This document shows, piece by piece, positions 11,396 to 22,592 of a DNA stretch of 64,000 nt. Both the position numbers and the translations under genes were made by a program. Origin of the DNA: Synaphobranchus kaupii. Its lineage: Eukaryota > Chordata > Actinopteri > Anguilliformes > Synaphobranchidae. Positions within the stretch are counted from its first letter, which is position 1, and the number at the start of each line of letters is the position of its first letter. Location: contig CM056376.1 in the NCBI GenBank assembly GCA_029718625.1, forward strand, positions 113,502,752 to 113,566,751, read 5' to 3'. The notes under the pieces were generated by a model that was not told the origin of the DNA, made no database searches, and was given only the letters and a program-made list of their open reading frames with translations.

Positions 11396-12311
11396 GCTAA
11401 TTACATTATTGATTATGATAAGATTACATTGAAGAAACGCAGGGCAGTTTCTTTATCTAGGTTGGCAAGCGTAAGTTTATTAGCCCGTTTTTCATTATGA
11501 TTCTGGCAAATTCCTTCCAATGTTCTAGGAGGAGATTTTGTGTGGTATACCTATGGCATCTACTCTAATTGGTTATGTTTTCAAAGCAATGTACCTCAAG
11601 CTAGGATACACTTAATGCTGGCCTACCTTCCTTATCGTTGCCACACAAATATTTGTCTTCTATGGGCCGATAGCTTAATTATTAGTCAGCAGTATGCATT
11701 CGCAATAACAGTAGGCCTATCCTATCTTAAAAATGCTGTTATATTTTGTCTTAAATGCCTTTTTCTTATTTGTACGATAATGGCTGTTATACCCGATTTG
11801 CTTTTTTTCGTATTGGGGTCCAAATATTATTATTTTATATTTTGGAGCAATGCTTTAATATGTAGGCTACTTGTGCGTATGTATACCGTATATGTATGTT
11901 TCTTCTGTCTCCTTTCATGATTGCAAATGTCTTTGTTTATCTATGTTGATCAGTATTTCAATCAATTTTGGTCTATTTGATGCTGTTGCCTTTTTTCGGA
12001 TTATCTACATCATCTGAATGGTAAAGTGGAATTAAATGGAAAGTACACAAACTCAATATTGTTGGGAGCGATAGAAAAGAGCAACAATGTGTGCCCCTTT
12101 CAAAGAGGTGGAGTTTCTCTTTCCATCTCGTGTTCTAATTGTAACTTATGTGTTTATATGTTCTTTCATATTATGTATTGTCCTTTTTTTCTTTTTTTTC
12201 TGGGGGATCCTTTTATGTAAAATTAGGAGGTATATTTTGCACTGGACGCTATATACAGGTGATAGATTCTAATATTATATATATTTTTAAATAACTTGTC
12301 TAATTGATAGA

Positions 12312-13105
12312 ATGAGTTATTTAAAAATAACTACTTTGAACATTAAAGGTACAAGTGGCCAGGTAAAAAGGAAAGAAAATAATTTTTTACTTAAAAAAGC
12401 GGGGGGGGGGGGGGGGGCTGATTTCAGTGTAACAGGTAACTGTAGAACACGATAAATGAAGACAGGACTGGGTAGGGAACGTTTTCTATTCTGCTTATAC
12501 CTCTCATAGTAGAGGTGTGGCAATATTGGTTCATAAAAATCTACCATTTTCCCTTGATAAGGTTCTTGCTGACTCAGAGGGTAGATATGTCTTCATTACA
12601 GGTGTCTTCTATGGTGAGCACATTATGTTTGGATCAGTATATGCACCAAATGCTTTTTCTGAGCCATTTTATGCTCAACTTCTTAAAGACCTATTTCAAT
12701 TCTCAGTGGGGATCACAATTGCATTCTTAATCCAGTCATTGATCAAAACCCACCCTCCTTTTATTTATTATGGTTTAAGTCATCCAGAAAGTTTGTGGTG
12801 ATCTTAATTTATTTGATGTGTGGAGAACATGGCACCCAAACAAATAAGATTTAACATTTTTCTCTGCACGTCAAAAATCATTTTCCAGGATTGATTACTT
12901 TCTAACATCTCAGCTGGTCTTGGATAGAATGAAGTATTATGTTATATGGTATTACAAGTCTCTCTGACCATGCCCCTGTTAACATTGACATAAACCCTCC
13001 ATATAGAGATCCTATTAATAGACGAGGGCGCCTAAATCCTTTTTTCTTAATAGTCCTGAATTCCCAGATTATGTCCAGGTAAAACAACAGAATATTTCTA
13101 ATAAG
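12312..13105 (+). pseudogene. L1 ORF2 apurinic-type endonuclease domain, frameshifted
   Basis: In shifting frames the domain can be followed from its start, MSYLKITTLNIKG, with the catalytic-site asparagine. It continues through RGVAILVHKNLPF (about 12505) and GSVYAPNAFSEPFYAQLL (about 12630), then GDHNCILNP (about 12709) equivalent to the GDFN motif, and RIDYF (about 12888). It ends with SDHAPVNID (about 12962), which carries the catalytic histidine. A run of 17 G (12401-12417) sits just before the expected QET motif, where the catalytic glutamate appears changed. The reverse transcriptase is absent. Confidence 0.78.
12401..12417 (+). repeat. Poly(G) run, 17 bases
   Basis: Pure G run inside the dead LINE endonuclease. 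It probably expanded after the element died. Confidence 0.95.
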
Positions 13106-13829
13106 ACTTTCTAATAAAGTGATGGACTTCCTGATGTTTTGCAATGGCCAATGTTTGCAAAATATCTTATTTATTAAATTGTTGAACAAGGCTAATGCTA
13201 TCCCAGACTGTGTTTTCCAGTACTCGGCTACGTTAGACGTTTTACAATAGGACCTTTCTGACAGCAGATGGCGGGGCTGGCAACACATGCCGCTTGGCCA
13301 GCGTTGACATTGTGGGCTGGTTTTCATAACTGATAAATAAAGGAGCCAACTTTAAGCGAGCCAGTTTTACTCGAATACTACAATTGACAGTGATGGCTAG
13401 CTGAATTATATAGCTAGCCAATTTAATAAAGACCCTGGATATATAAACTTATGCCGGGGCTCTAGTTCCAAACAAGGCTAGCCTGGCTCAGGCTACAAGA
13501 TACGCTTGTCCCACAGTCAGATTTGGCGATCAAAGCATCATAAAAGTTGCAGCATCTAGGATGGCAAACAGATCACAGTGAGTTAGTGTAGCGTTAGTCT
13601 GAACCAAGGGGCCAAAACCAGACTGAGAGACGTTGCTCACTAGTGCCAGTGCCGTTAGCTCCAGGTCTTTCAGACCCCTTTTTTAATGCAAGTCAATGTT
13701 ATCAAATGCAGTCAAAATACAAAGTCAATACATTTTTCCCACGAGAACATGTCGTTGTAATAGGTGCTTTGTTTTCGTCTAATGTCTCCCCAAGTGCCAA
13801 TTTAGTTATTGTGTCGTTTCTATGCTGTT
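13106..13829. other. Non-coding sequence, unassigned
   Basis: The 3' edge of the LINE is unclear. Repeated TAGCTAG motifs near 13390-13420 are the only structure seen. Confidence 0.35.
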
Positions 13830-14040
13830 TTAACATTTTGTGGTCCAGTCCATGACGGCACTGCGCGTCACTAGTATCATGCGCTTAATGGACAAACCAG
13901 ACCAGGCCCAGATGTAATGACCATCTCTGGCTCCTATGTTTGTACAACATGGCAGCACTTCCGCTGTTTCAAATGGAAAGTTGATGGGTGAAGTTACAGT
14001 CATTTTGTCCATATTCTTCTACAGATTCTTCTATCTATGG
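13830..14040 (-). repeat. Probable dispersed fish repeat fragment
   Basis: The minus strand reads ATGGACAAAATGACTGTAAC, then a GGAAGTGCTGCCATGTTGTA block and GACCATCTCTGGCTCC-related sequence. I associate this with a repeat found near many fish genes and transposons, but cannot name the family. The open frame at 13830-14012 is a translation of it and is not taken as a gene. Confidence 0.35.
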
Positions 14041-14279
14041 TCTGAACCAGGCATTTTGTGGCTACAGCTGGCATGCATGGTTATAGCCGAGTAGCCGGTT
14101 CTAACTAACGTGATCTATACGACTGAGCGAACATTTTGTTCTTGCAAACATTTCTTTCTTCCACCGAATGAAGTAATGTTATCAATAATAACAACCAAGC
14201 TGCTATTCATTATAGGTCATTACAGTTGACTGGCAAGCAGAACGTCCAGGTAAATTAGTGTTGAAACTTTTGACCTACC

Positions 14280-14577
14280 TGTCCAATAGAAATGGGAGCT
14301 CCACATCTGTCTTTAAACCAATCCTCTCCCAAACATCTCGCCACCTTATAAAATGAGCACCTATGTTTACTCTAGTTTTTGAGCAAGCTTTATCCAATTT
14401 TCTTTTCTTTTTCTTTGCGTGAAATAGCACCGGTTTAATGGGTCGCTTGACCGCTATTGTCCGCCCATCGGACAGGAGTCCTATTTTCCAAGGGGGTGAG
14501 TTTGGTTGACTGGGAACCATTGATGGCATCGTTAAGTCTCGTGGCTGCCGTCTTTCCATTCCAGGGGTAACCTGCAA
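14280..14577 (-). CDS. Candidate exon, basic protein with KKKKRK tract
   Basis: A minus-strand open frame of 99 codons ends exactly at a good donor (CAG then GTAGGTCA, boundary at 14280/14279). A possible acceptor (GTTTGCAG) lies near 14575, so it may be an internal exon or a first exon starting at the ATG at 14577. The protein has a proline-rich N-terminus, a basic HAKKKKRKLDK block near residue 55 that could be a nuclear localisation signal, and a C-terminal RVNIGAHFIRWRDVWERIG followed by LKTD and FLLDR. I recall similar RVNIG-RWR-GLK-D-FLLD motifs in uncharacterised, multicopy fish proteins, possibly transposon-derived. The function is unknown. Confidence 0.45.
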
Positions 14578-16583
14578 ACGATTGGCTGAGATGAGGGTGG
14601 ACGCTGCAGGGTCAAAAGTCTGTATGGCGTTGGAAGGCAGGAGGGCAGCCGCTCACTCTGAACTCACCTAAAACGCAACCGTAGGCACTTCTCTAAGCAG
14701 TTAAAAACTATCGGTAGATGAATACACATTTTATATGACGAGCTGCATATCTAGTTTGGAGCTTTTATAGTAGGGGGGCATGTTTAATCGAGCAGAGCAA
14801 GAGCAGCTGTACGCTATCCGATCCGTTTCAACATTGCCTACTTCAGTTCGTCATATCAATGGAAATTTGTTAAAGAAGGAATCCCTAATGTCAGCTCAGC
14901 ATTGGATGCCAAATTATTAAAGGGTAAAAAAAAAGCAATCCCTATTGTCTTTTGTGTTAATAGTGAAAACTGAAGAATCCACAAAATATTACTGGGAATG
15001 AATGTCACTTTCTGCTTGGTCATTGGTACCTCATTACTTCAGTATTGATGAACTTGTAAAGCAATGGACATCAAATTACAAAATTGCTTTATCTTTTGTG
15101 AACATTTGATTTCATATTGCAATGATGAAAGATATCTCAAGTGTACTATTATGTAGATTAGTATTATCACAGTGTCTGCAGTGCTACCACAGAAAAGAGG
15201 TACACAATAGCCTATTGTTCATTTTAATCACGGCGACTGGTCTCTAGATCTTGTGAAGAATGGAAGAGTTTTACAGCTGTCTGCGTATGATTCAGTTTGG
15301 TTTAAAATGACAGTCCATTTGTTCTGCATCAATTAAAAGAAACATTCAAAAATACAACCTTATTCATTTTATCGCCTACAAATGGCATTGCAATTTACAG
15401 ATGAGAAAAAATTGTCTCATAATGCGACAAGGTTATGTGAGCAAGCCCAAATTCAGTCGGAATGAAAACCGTTGGTATTTTTCAAAAAAAATATTTTTTA
15501 TTCCACAGTAGCGTTGCAGGCGCCTTATCAGCAACAGAAAGTGGAGTTGGTAACGTATCTGTTCAGCTGTTAGTGTTTTAACTCGCTGCTCATGGAGAGC
15601 TGTTTTTCTTTCTGCCTGTAGGAATGTTGGCCCTTTCCCTCCCTCGCTCCCTAAAGCTTCGGGGACAGCAACTGCTGGAGGTTGAACTTAGGACTGCCCC
15701 CCCCCCCCCCCCCCCCCCAACATGCATGGGGGCAGTCTGTGGGCAGGCGCAAGAGCAGAAGATAAAAACTTTACTTAACTTGACTGGAGTTAATGCGCAA
15801 TATAATGGCATAGGCCGGAAACATGGCTGCTTATGATTTTACAAATTTCAAGACGAAAAAAAATTTAATGTAAAAACTTTTAAGTGACCGCAAGAGTTGA
15901 CAATGACAAAAAAGAGGTGGAATTCAAATAAGTGGGGGATAGCTCTGTATCAACGTAGGCTATCAACTATGGTTATAATGGGTTGCATTATATAGTGCCT
16001 TTCTTAGCAGAATCTCAAAGCCTTTATTTTCTGGCATTTTTGTTCATACACAGTTGTATCATTGCATTTCAATGTAATAAGGCTATGCTATTGGGCAATG
16101 TTGTAAATTCACTTTTGGGGTTATGAAAGTCGAATACGTCGCTGGAAAAATACATTAAAAAGAAGCAAATTAGCCATCCATATTATCTTGTATGTTTAAG
16201 TGTGTAATCGTGATTGTGGTCTGTTTTTGATGCATACTTGCTGAAAAAACAGGCTAACAAACCTATGAGATTTAGGCTGCTTATGAGAATCTTTGGGTAC
16301 TCACAAATTCACCCCACTGACCAGCTCAGAGGAGGGCACATATTTTGATCTGAAATGCAGCCAGCCACACACAGTAGGGTACAGTAGGGTAATTTGGCTC
16401 AAACATCAAATTATAACTATCAGTTGGTTATTTGTTTGGATTCCGGTTCAAAAGTTTTGAACTTAAACAGACCGTCTGGCTTGTTCCTTGACTGCAGAGT
16501 TCTCTGGCTTTTGTTTGGTCTGTGACCGTTCACACGCGATGGGGTGAAATGCTCTCTCTTTCTTTTTTTTTGTTTTGTTTTAG
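14578..16583. other. Non-coding sequence with a 22-base poly(C) run
   Basis: Contains the C run at 15697-15718. The open frames at 15590-15836 on both strands depend on translating that run. No transposon recognised. Confidence 0.4.
15697..15718. repeat. Poly(C) run, 22 bases
   Basis: Uninterrupted C run. Confidence 0.95.
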
Positions 16584-16689
16584 ACCTTGCCTTTCAGAAG
16601 CCGGGTTCATGGCCCTGCTGCAGCCTGAGTGTGGAATGTCCAGAGCCCTGAGAGAGGATAAACCGCCACTCAAGCCTAAAGTGGAGTAG
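16584..16689 (+). CDS. Candidate terminal exon (34 codons)
   Basis: A long pyrimidine tract (about 16550-16580) ending in TTTTAG at 16583 is followed by an open frame of 34 codons that begins one base into the exon and stops at TAG 16687-16689. The peptide includes EAGFMALLQPECGMSRALRE and ends in DKPPLKPKVE. This stretch is more GC-rich than its flanks, which fits coding DNA. I do not recognise it. A 34-codon open run is not rare by chance, so the support is mainly the acceptor. AT-rich sequence follows with no obvious poly(A) signal nearby. Confidence 0.25.
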
Positions 16690-17349
16690 AACTGCTCAAT
16701 TTAATGCACCAAATAATGAGCCAAGAATCACAGCACATGGGATTCTGCAGGGTCATAGTACCTGGGTGAAATATTTATCAGAAATACTTTAACCTCTTAG
16801 ACACCAGTAAATAAAAAATAAAATGAAACCCAGCAGATTGACTAGCGTGCTCTAAAAACACTTATATTCCCCAAGATAATAACAAAATTCTTCTTTCATT
16901 CAATTGTTTTGGTTAGTGACGCGTTCTTTTGAAAATTCACAGGGATTAATCGTGGGTGTTTTCAAATTTTGCTGCCATCTTAAAAGCTGCCATCCGTTTT
17001 CAAATGAAATATTTTGCTATAAATATTAGCTAAACAAAGTATGTATTCTGTGCACTGCAAAATTCCTAGTATTAAATCAACTCTGTTTATTGGGTTCCAA
17101 CAGGGACAATGTGTTCTCTGTGACGAGTTGAACATACTGCGCTACAGTTGATTTGACACTGAGCATTTGGCCATAGTGACAGTTTGATGACCTGTGTGAG
17201 GTGGCAGTATGGGGCTGAGACAGGAAACTGGCTGGAAGACTGTGGCAGGGATGGATAGTTTGAATTTTAGCCTCCGATCACGAGGGCAAAATGATTTAAA
17301 ATGGAGGGTAAACAGAACAGGGCATGACCTAAGCTTTGTTAGCCATCAG
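16690..17349. other. Non-coding sequence
   Basis: AT-rich and unique in appearance, with no feature recognised. Confidence 0.4.
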
Positions 17350-17448
17350 TATACATACACATACACACACACACATATATATATATATATACACACCCAT
17401 ACACACACACATTCACATATACATATATATATATTTATATATATACAG

Positions 17449-17524
<76 letters not shown>

Positions 17525-17565
17525 TACATTCACACATACACACACACACACACACACGCACACAT
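17350..17565. repeat. Compound CA/TA microsatellite
   Basis: Alternating blocks of (CA)n and (TA)n over about 215 bp, with some interruptions such as CAGTA near 17445. It is self-complementary and could form cruciforms. All open frames here (His-Thr, Ile-Tyr repeats) are artefacts. Confidence 0.97.
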
Positions 17566-17651
17566 TCCGCACTGACTCCTGTTCTAATCCGGCTGCATGT
17601 TAACTACCATCCAAATCACTGACCAGCCTTTTGTCCGACTGACCTCGAGGT

Positions 17652-17669
17652 GGGGGGGGGGGGGGGGGG
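17652..17669 (+). repeat. Poly(G) run, 18 bases
   Basis: Pure G run, one of two within 220 bp. Confidence 0.95.
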
Positions 17670-17852
17670 TACACCTCTATTCAGCACAATCAGTGCATGA
17701 CATTCCGCCCGAGTGCTCCCTGGACCTGTATCTCCAACCCCCACAAAGCCGACCTGCCCCCTCTTCATTACCACTGCATATTCCAGGTCACAGTCCTTGC
17801 CTCTTTACACAAAACCCCTGACTGTAGAGTCCTGGTTCATCCCATGGATCAT

Positions 17853-17872
17853 GGGGGGGGGGGGGGGGGGGG
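17853..17872 (+). repeat. Poly(G) run, 20 bases
   Basis: Pure G run, followed within 15 bases by a C run (17887-17893) that could pair with it. Confidence 0.95.
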
Positions 17873-18076
17873 TGGTCGAGGTTAAGCCCCCCCCACTCCA
17901 CCCAACCCTACCTCTCTCCTGTCATCAGACACACTTGCCCCCCACCTCCCCCATCCCCCTCCCCATTCCCAACATGTGGTTTCCATGAGAACGCCCACTC
18001 CTGTGCATTTCTGAATCTGTTAGCGTCCGGTTTTTAAAATGGATGTGAGCACTGACCAAAAGCATCACTGTTATAT

Positions 18077-18236
18077 CAGTGGTTCCCAACCTTATTGGAG
18101 AACGGCCGGTGTGGGTGCAGGTTTTTGATCTAACCCAGCAAAAAAAACACCCGACTTAAACTAACAAAGGTGTTGGCAAAAGACCATGATTAACTGATCA
18201 GTGTTTTAGTGCCGATCTTGGACAAAAGCAGTGGAG
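18077..18236 (+). mobile_element. Truncated hAT-type MITE
   Basis: Starts CAGTGGTTCCCAACC and continues GGTGTGGGTGCAGGTTTTTG, GTGTTGGCAAAAGACCATGA and TAACTGATCAGTGTTTTAGT. I recognise this as a common fish MITE whose two ends are inverted copies. Here the right end decays after TTGGACAAAAGC and the terminal repeat is lost. Confidence 0.6.
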
Positions 18237-20513
18237 GTTTCCTCCCGCATTGCACTTCTCAGCCTGTCGGGTTTCCGTCCCTCCAGGAAGAGCATCCACA
18301 TTCCAAATCTCTCTACTCGTCTGCGGGAATTACTGTCACCGCTAAGTCCTCTGGGTCCTGGGAGCCTGGGAATGTTACAGCTCCAGTCCGGATGAGGACC
18401 TTCTTTAACCACCCCCCCCCCACCCCCCCCACCTCCTGTTATTCTGCTAAAGGAGGACGTACAAGGTGAACACAACCAGCAGAATTTGTGAGAGAGAGTG
18501 ATTTTCATCAGCAGTTGTTGCTCATCTCCCCGTTTGAGAGGTCCACTCGGGCCGAGTTCAGCAGATTATCATATAAATGAAACTCCGGACGAGACCCCGG
18601 CCCCTAATCTCTCCTTCGCGCCGGCTCCTGATGCGGCGGTAATGGCCCGGCGGTGGGAAGTTACTGCACCCTGAATGTACAGTGAACCTCTTTATCCACA
18701 CGCATCTGTTCCTTTGCAGCACCCCATTCCGCAAATAACCCCCCGCCTCCACGCCGGCATCAGCACGTTATCTTAAATGCATTCCGATATATACGTTCAT
18801 AACTTAAAGTATGTGGCACATTGCATGACATTGCATTCATTCTGCCGATGCACTTATCTGGAGCTATACATATCTTAAGTTATAACATAAGAATGTGTGT
18901 GCATTCACCGGATTAATATGTAGATGTAGCCAGACTTGGCTAAAAGCATCCACGCACCAGCAAGTGCAACATCAATAAAGCGCTATATGCAAGTTAAGTT
19001 GCGCCAACCTAGAACTGTGATACAAATCATAGATTTGTACAGCCAACACATCACAACTGCATGTGGGCTGTACCCTGCGGATAATGCAACGTGGCTTTAA
19101 ACATTGTCCTTTTCACAAATAAATGTTTAAACATAGTCTTTTTCATAAATATGCTAACAGTAGCTGTGACTGCAGGGCTATTCCTTCCTTTTTTATGTTC
19201 GTCAGAGAGCTGTATTATTTAATTTGAAGCGAAGTGCTTTAGCTGTGAAGAGAAAGATGAGAACATTTTTTCTCATGGTTATGATTTTCAATGTAAGATT
19301 CCACAGATCTACAAAGCCAAGTATGGTCAAAAGCCATGGTCTCACGTGTCCCCACCCCCCAATCATTGTAAAATTAATCATTTCAATTACGTGTCAATAT
19401 TAAAAATAATCATAAATCTGTGTAAAAATGTGCTATGTTGTAGCATGCTGGTAGGTGACTGGTGGCAGTTTGTAACTGTGCGGCTTGTAGCATCATTCCA
19501 TTGTAGCGTCACATGTTCTGGAACTGACAAACAGGGTTTTTGGACAGACCAAAGCTAGGCTGGAATAGAGTCCGTGCCACACCCGTCATCACAAAATTAC
19601 AAAGCTGGGACTGGCGGCGGCTTCTCCGTTCCTCTGAACATTTTAGGGTCTACCTCAGGGGGAGTCCGATTTCAGCACTGGCTTTGTAATTTTGCGGACG
19701 GGGATACATCTTTATTTAGTACCATTCTAAATTTACACATAAAACCTAACGCGTACAATATGAAGCCTGGTGCCATATGTGCATTGCTCTCCCATTTCGA
19801 TCGAAGCAGATTCAAACAAGTTTTGAACGAAGCGACGGTTATTGTGCTTACACGTTATTTAGGTTGGTACTTGATTTTGAGTTTATTCATTTGGAAAATC
19901 ATTAAGCCAGCTCAGAGGGTTACATTCTGTGGCCTCTTCCCGGATGTCCAAAAAAATGGCGGAAGGGAAAGTGATTCCGAAAGTAAACGCTGATGATCGT
20001 GTTACGTGACTGCTAGGTACACAATGACCTTACACCTTTTAAACCTTTACCTTTTTAAATGTGCCAAAGTGCTGTTGTGCACTTGTGGAATACGCACTTA
20101 CAGTGTGTTCGGGAGACCTGTCTCAGCTTGTCTTCAACTAAGGAGAGAGTCTGGGTTGCTTTGATGACTGCTGTGTACCCGTCACGGGGCACTTTGGGTG
20201 CATGTAAACATGTAAACGTGTAAAAACTGCTTCCCTGAAAGGACACAGTTCAACGCACAAGGTATTTATTGAAATGCGTTTACCGAGAAAAAAATAAAGA
20301 TAAACAGTTTCTCACAATCGCACAATTGAACGGAGGAGCATGTCCTATTTCATTAGCCCTGGGAACAATTCTGCATTCTCTTTCGCAGGGCAGTGCGCGC
20401 AGGACATTATCCAAGAGTAATGCGCTCTTTGCGCTGGTACTTGTAGCTACCGCACTTTTGTAACATGAATAGCCATCAAGGTCTGAATCCTCTGGCTGAG
20501 CAGAAAGTTTCTG
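18237..20513. other. Non-coding sequence with one hairpin at 19584-19702
   Basis: An inverted repeat of about 22 bases with a 14-base perfect core (CAAAATTACAAAGC at about 19592-19605 and its complement at 19681-19694) encloses about 75 bases. Nothing else was recognised. The open frame at 19574-19993 spans this hairpin and has no family features. Confidence 0.4.
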
Positions 20514-20738
20514 CTTGAAGCAGCCATTTGGGGCTGCCTCCGTGCTCTGCAATACCATCTTGAAGCAGCCATTTGGGGCTGCCTCCGTGCTCTGCAATAC
20601 CATCTTGAAGCAGCCATTTGGGGCTGCCTCTGTGCTTTGAAATACCATCTTGAAGCAGCCATTTGGGGCTGCCTCCGTGCTCTGCAATACCATCTTGAAG
20701 CAGCCATTTGGGGCTGCCGCCGTGCTCTGCAATACCAT
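20514..20738 (+). repeat. 45-bp tandem repeat, 5 copies
   Basis: Unit contains CTTGAAGCAGCCATTTGGGG and CTGCCTCCGTGCTCTGCAAT. Copies differ at only a few positions, for example CTCCG, CTCTG and CCGCCG variants. The period is a multiple of three, so the minus strand reads as a 15-residue repeat containing MVLQSTEAAPNGCFK. No known protein contains it to my knowledge, and it is probably a minisatellite. Confidence 0.95.
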
Positions 20739-22065
20739 GTCTGCAATGTTTGTATCTTCATTTTTCTGGGCGCTGCAATCGATCTGCAATGGCCATTCAC
20801 AAATGGCTTTTAACCTCCCATGTATGTATCTTTTTTAGTGATTTTTTTTAATTTAGTTAATTTGTTCTATTCACCTAGACAGGTGATTAAAAAAATATTT
20901 TTGTGTGTACATAAATGGTTATCATTGTGTAATGAGTCAGCCCAAAATCTTGTGTTTAATGACGCCTTGAATCGATAATGTGCAGGAGCATAGTTGGTTT
21001 GGTGTATAGAAGGAAAACACAGGTTTCCTGAGTATCTGCATTCCAGCTGCATAAATTTACGCTGATGGAAAAGCTGCCACAGAAAGAAGTATGTCAGCCA
21101 ACCCCTGACTTTATGGAGATTGTTTTGCTGAAATGGCTGGTGGAAAAAATTAATGCCAGAAAAACTGAATTGCCAAAAATCTGTTTTCAGTTCTTTCGTA
21201 TTCTCCCCTACGGACACAATAAAACCAGAAGAGGAAATGTCATAAGCCAGCTGTTTTGAGAGGTGAAACGATGGATCCACCCCCCCCAGGTCATTAACTA
21301 ACGTAGGCTTGTCCCTGGTTTCCATGGAGATGTCACAATCACATGACGGAGCAGGGGCGACATCCCTAAGTGGGATCTCAAGGTGCAGGATTGGCAAACT
21401 CCGCTCATTTTTTTTCTATGCGTGCAATCAACAACTTGGTGCAATCAAACAACAAATGTACAGTCCATTCATATTACCGATGGTCAGACAGCCAGAACCT
21501 CTTGCCTCTTCATACATATTAGGAATATTCCTCTTTGGAAAATTACCTTGTTAAATTAAAGGTTTCAAATTGCTAATTTAAATTAGATTGTTAAGCTTTG
21601 TACAAGGCCTTGTATATCAAATGAAGCTGAATTAATGGGCCAAAGAACGTTGCGTTTTCTCCTGCATAGCAGGTAAGTGTATCCCTGATAAGAGCATAAC
21701 CACGCCAGTGTATAAGTGCTGACAGCACAGGCTGCATTGCACAGGTACAGGTGCTTCCACTGCACTGATCCTATTTACTACTGAGAGAGAATGGAAGTAT
21801 GATAGGGTGGAGAGACAGAGAGGGAGAACGAGAGTGGGAGAGACTGGAAGAGAGTGAAGAGGAGAGAATGAGAGGGAGGGATATATATAGAAAGACAGAA
21901 AAGAATAAAGGGGAGAGAGGAACAGATGGAAACAGAGATCTGATGGTGTTAGGAAAAGATCAGTTTTGATGAGGTGTGTGTTGGTGTGGTATGTATACAA
22001 AAATAATCACATTTGAAAATAGGTTCCTCCTGCTCTTGTTGCATGTTATGTTTCTGTTGGGGGGA

Positions 22066-22082
22066 GGGGGGGGGGGGGGGGG
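22066..22082 (+). repeat. Poly(G) run, 17 bases
   Basis: Pure G, preceded by GGGGGGA. Confidence 0.95.
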
Positions 22083-22169
22083 CTGACTGAGGGTGGGAGA
22101 GTTCTGTTACACAGTCTGAACAAATAGTCACAGCAGAATTTTGTGTGTTGGTAGTGACACCCCCCATCC

Positions 22170-22193
22170 CCACACACACACACACACACACAC
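22170..22193 (+). repeat. (CA)n microsatellite
   Basis: About 12 CA units. Confidence 0.95.
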
Positions 22194-22592
22194 CCTCTGC
22201 AAACCTATTAAACCTATTAAAATAACTTGACTGAATAATATTTTGTTCTCCCCCTACCAAAGCCCTTTCCCCTCCTCCAATTTCTCCATCCACCCTTCTT
22301 CTTCTCCTCCACTCTGTCCGTGTTGCTCTGTCTCTCCTTTCATCTCCTCACAAAGGAAACCAAACCACAGCCCTCCCACTTCACTAATGCATGCGCTTTT
22401 GAACTTCGCCAGCACAATCTGTGCCTCTTCATTTCGGCTTTAGGCTGCTTCTTGTCTTCAGTAAAGACGCCGGCGCTTGGGTCTGTTTTCATTGCTGATG
22501 GATGGAATGGCTCAGTTTACACCACCAGCCCTTCTCAAGGCAAAGACTCCGTATCAGACACGCTTTAAGCACAGGGGCCGCACAAACTCGGA

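Larger units (their letters stand above)
11190..13105 (+). mobile_element. Decayed L1-clade LINE fragment
   Basis: Two parts of an L1-type element lie in order on the + strand: an ORF1-like coiled-coil fragment (11207-11290) and an ORF2 endonuclease domain (12312-13105). The intervening 900 bp is AT-rich and not recognisable. No reverse transcriptase motifs follow the endonuclease, so the copy is broken on its 3' side too. Many stops and frameshifts show that it is dead. Confidence 0.65.
20739..22592. other. Non-coding sequence with a purine-rich tract
   Basis: A GA-rich tract spans about 21780-21930. A run of 17 G lies at 22066-22082 and (CA)n at 22170-22193. No transposon or exon was recognised; overlapping open frames near 20867-22568 have no motif. 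Confidence 0.4.

Noticed and set aside
17336..17622. Open frames in the CA/TA microsatellite
   Set aside because: Low-complexity His-Thr and Ile-Tyr repeats on both strands; pure repeat translation.
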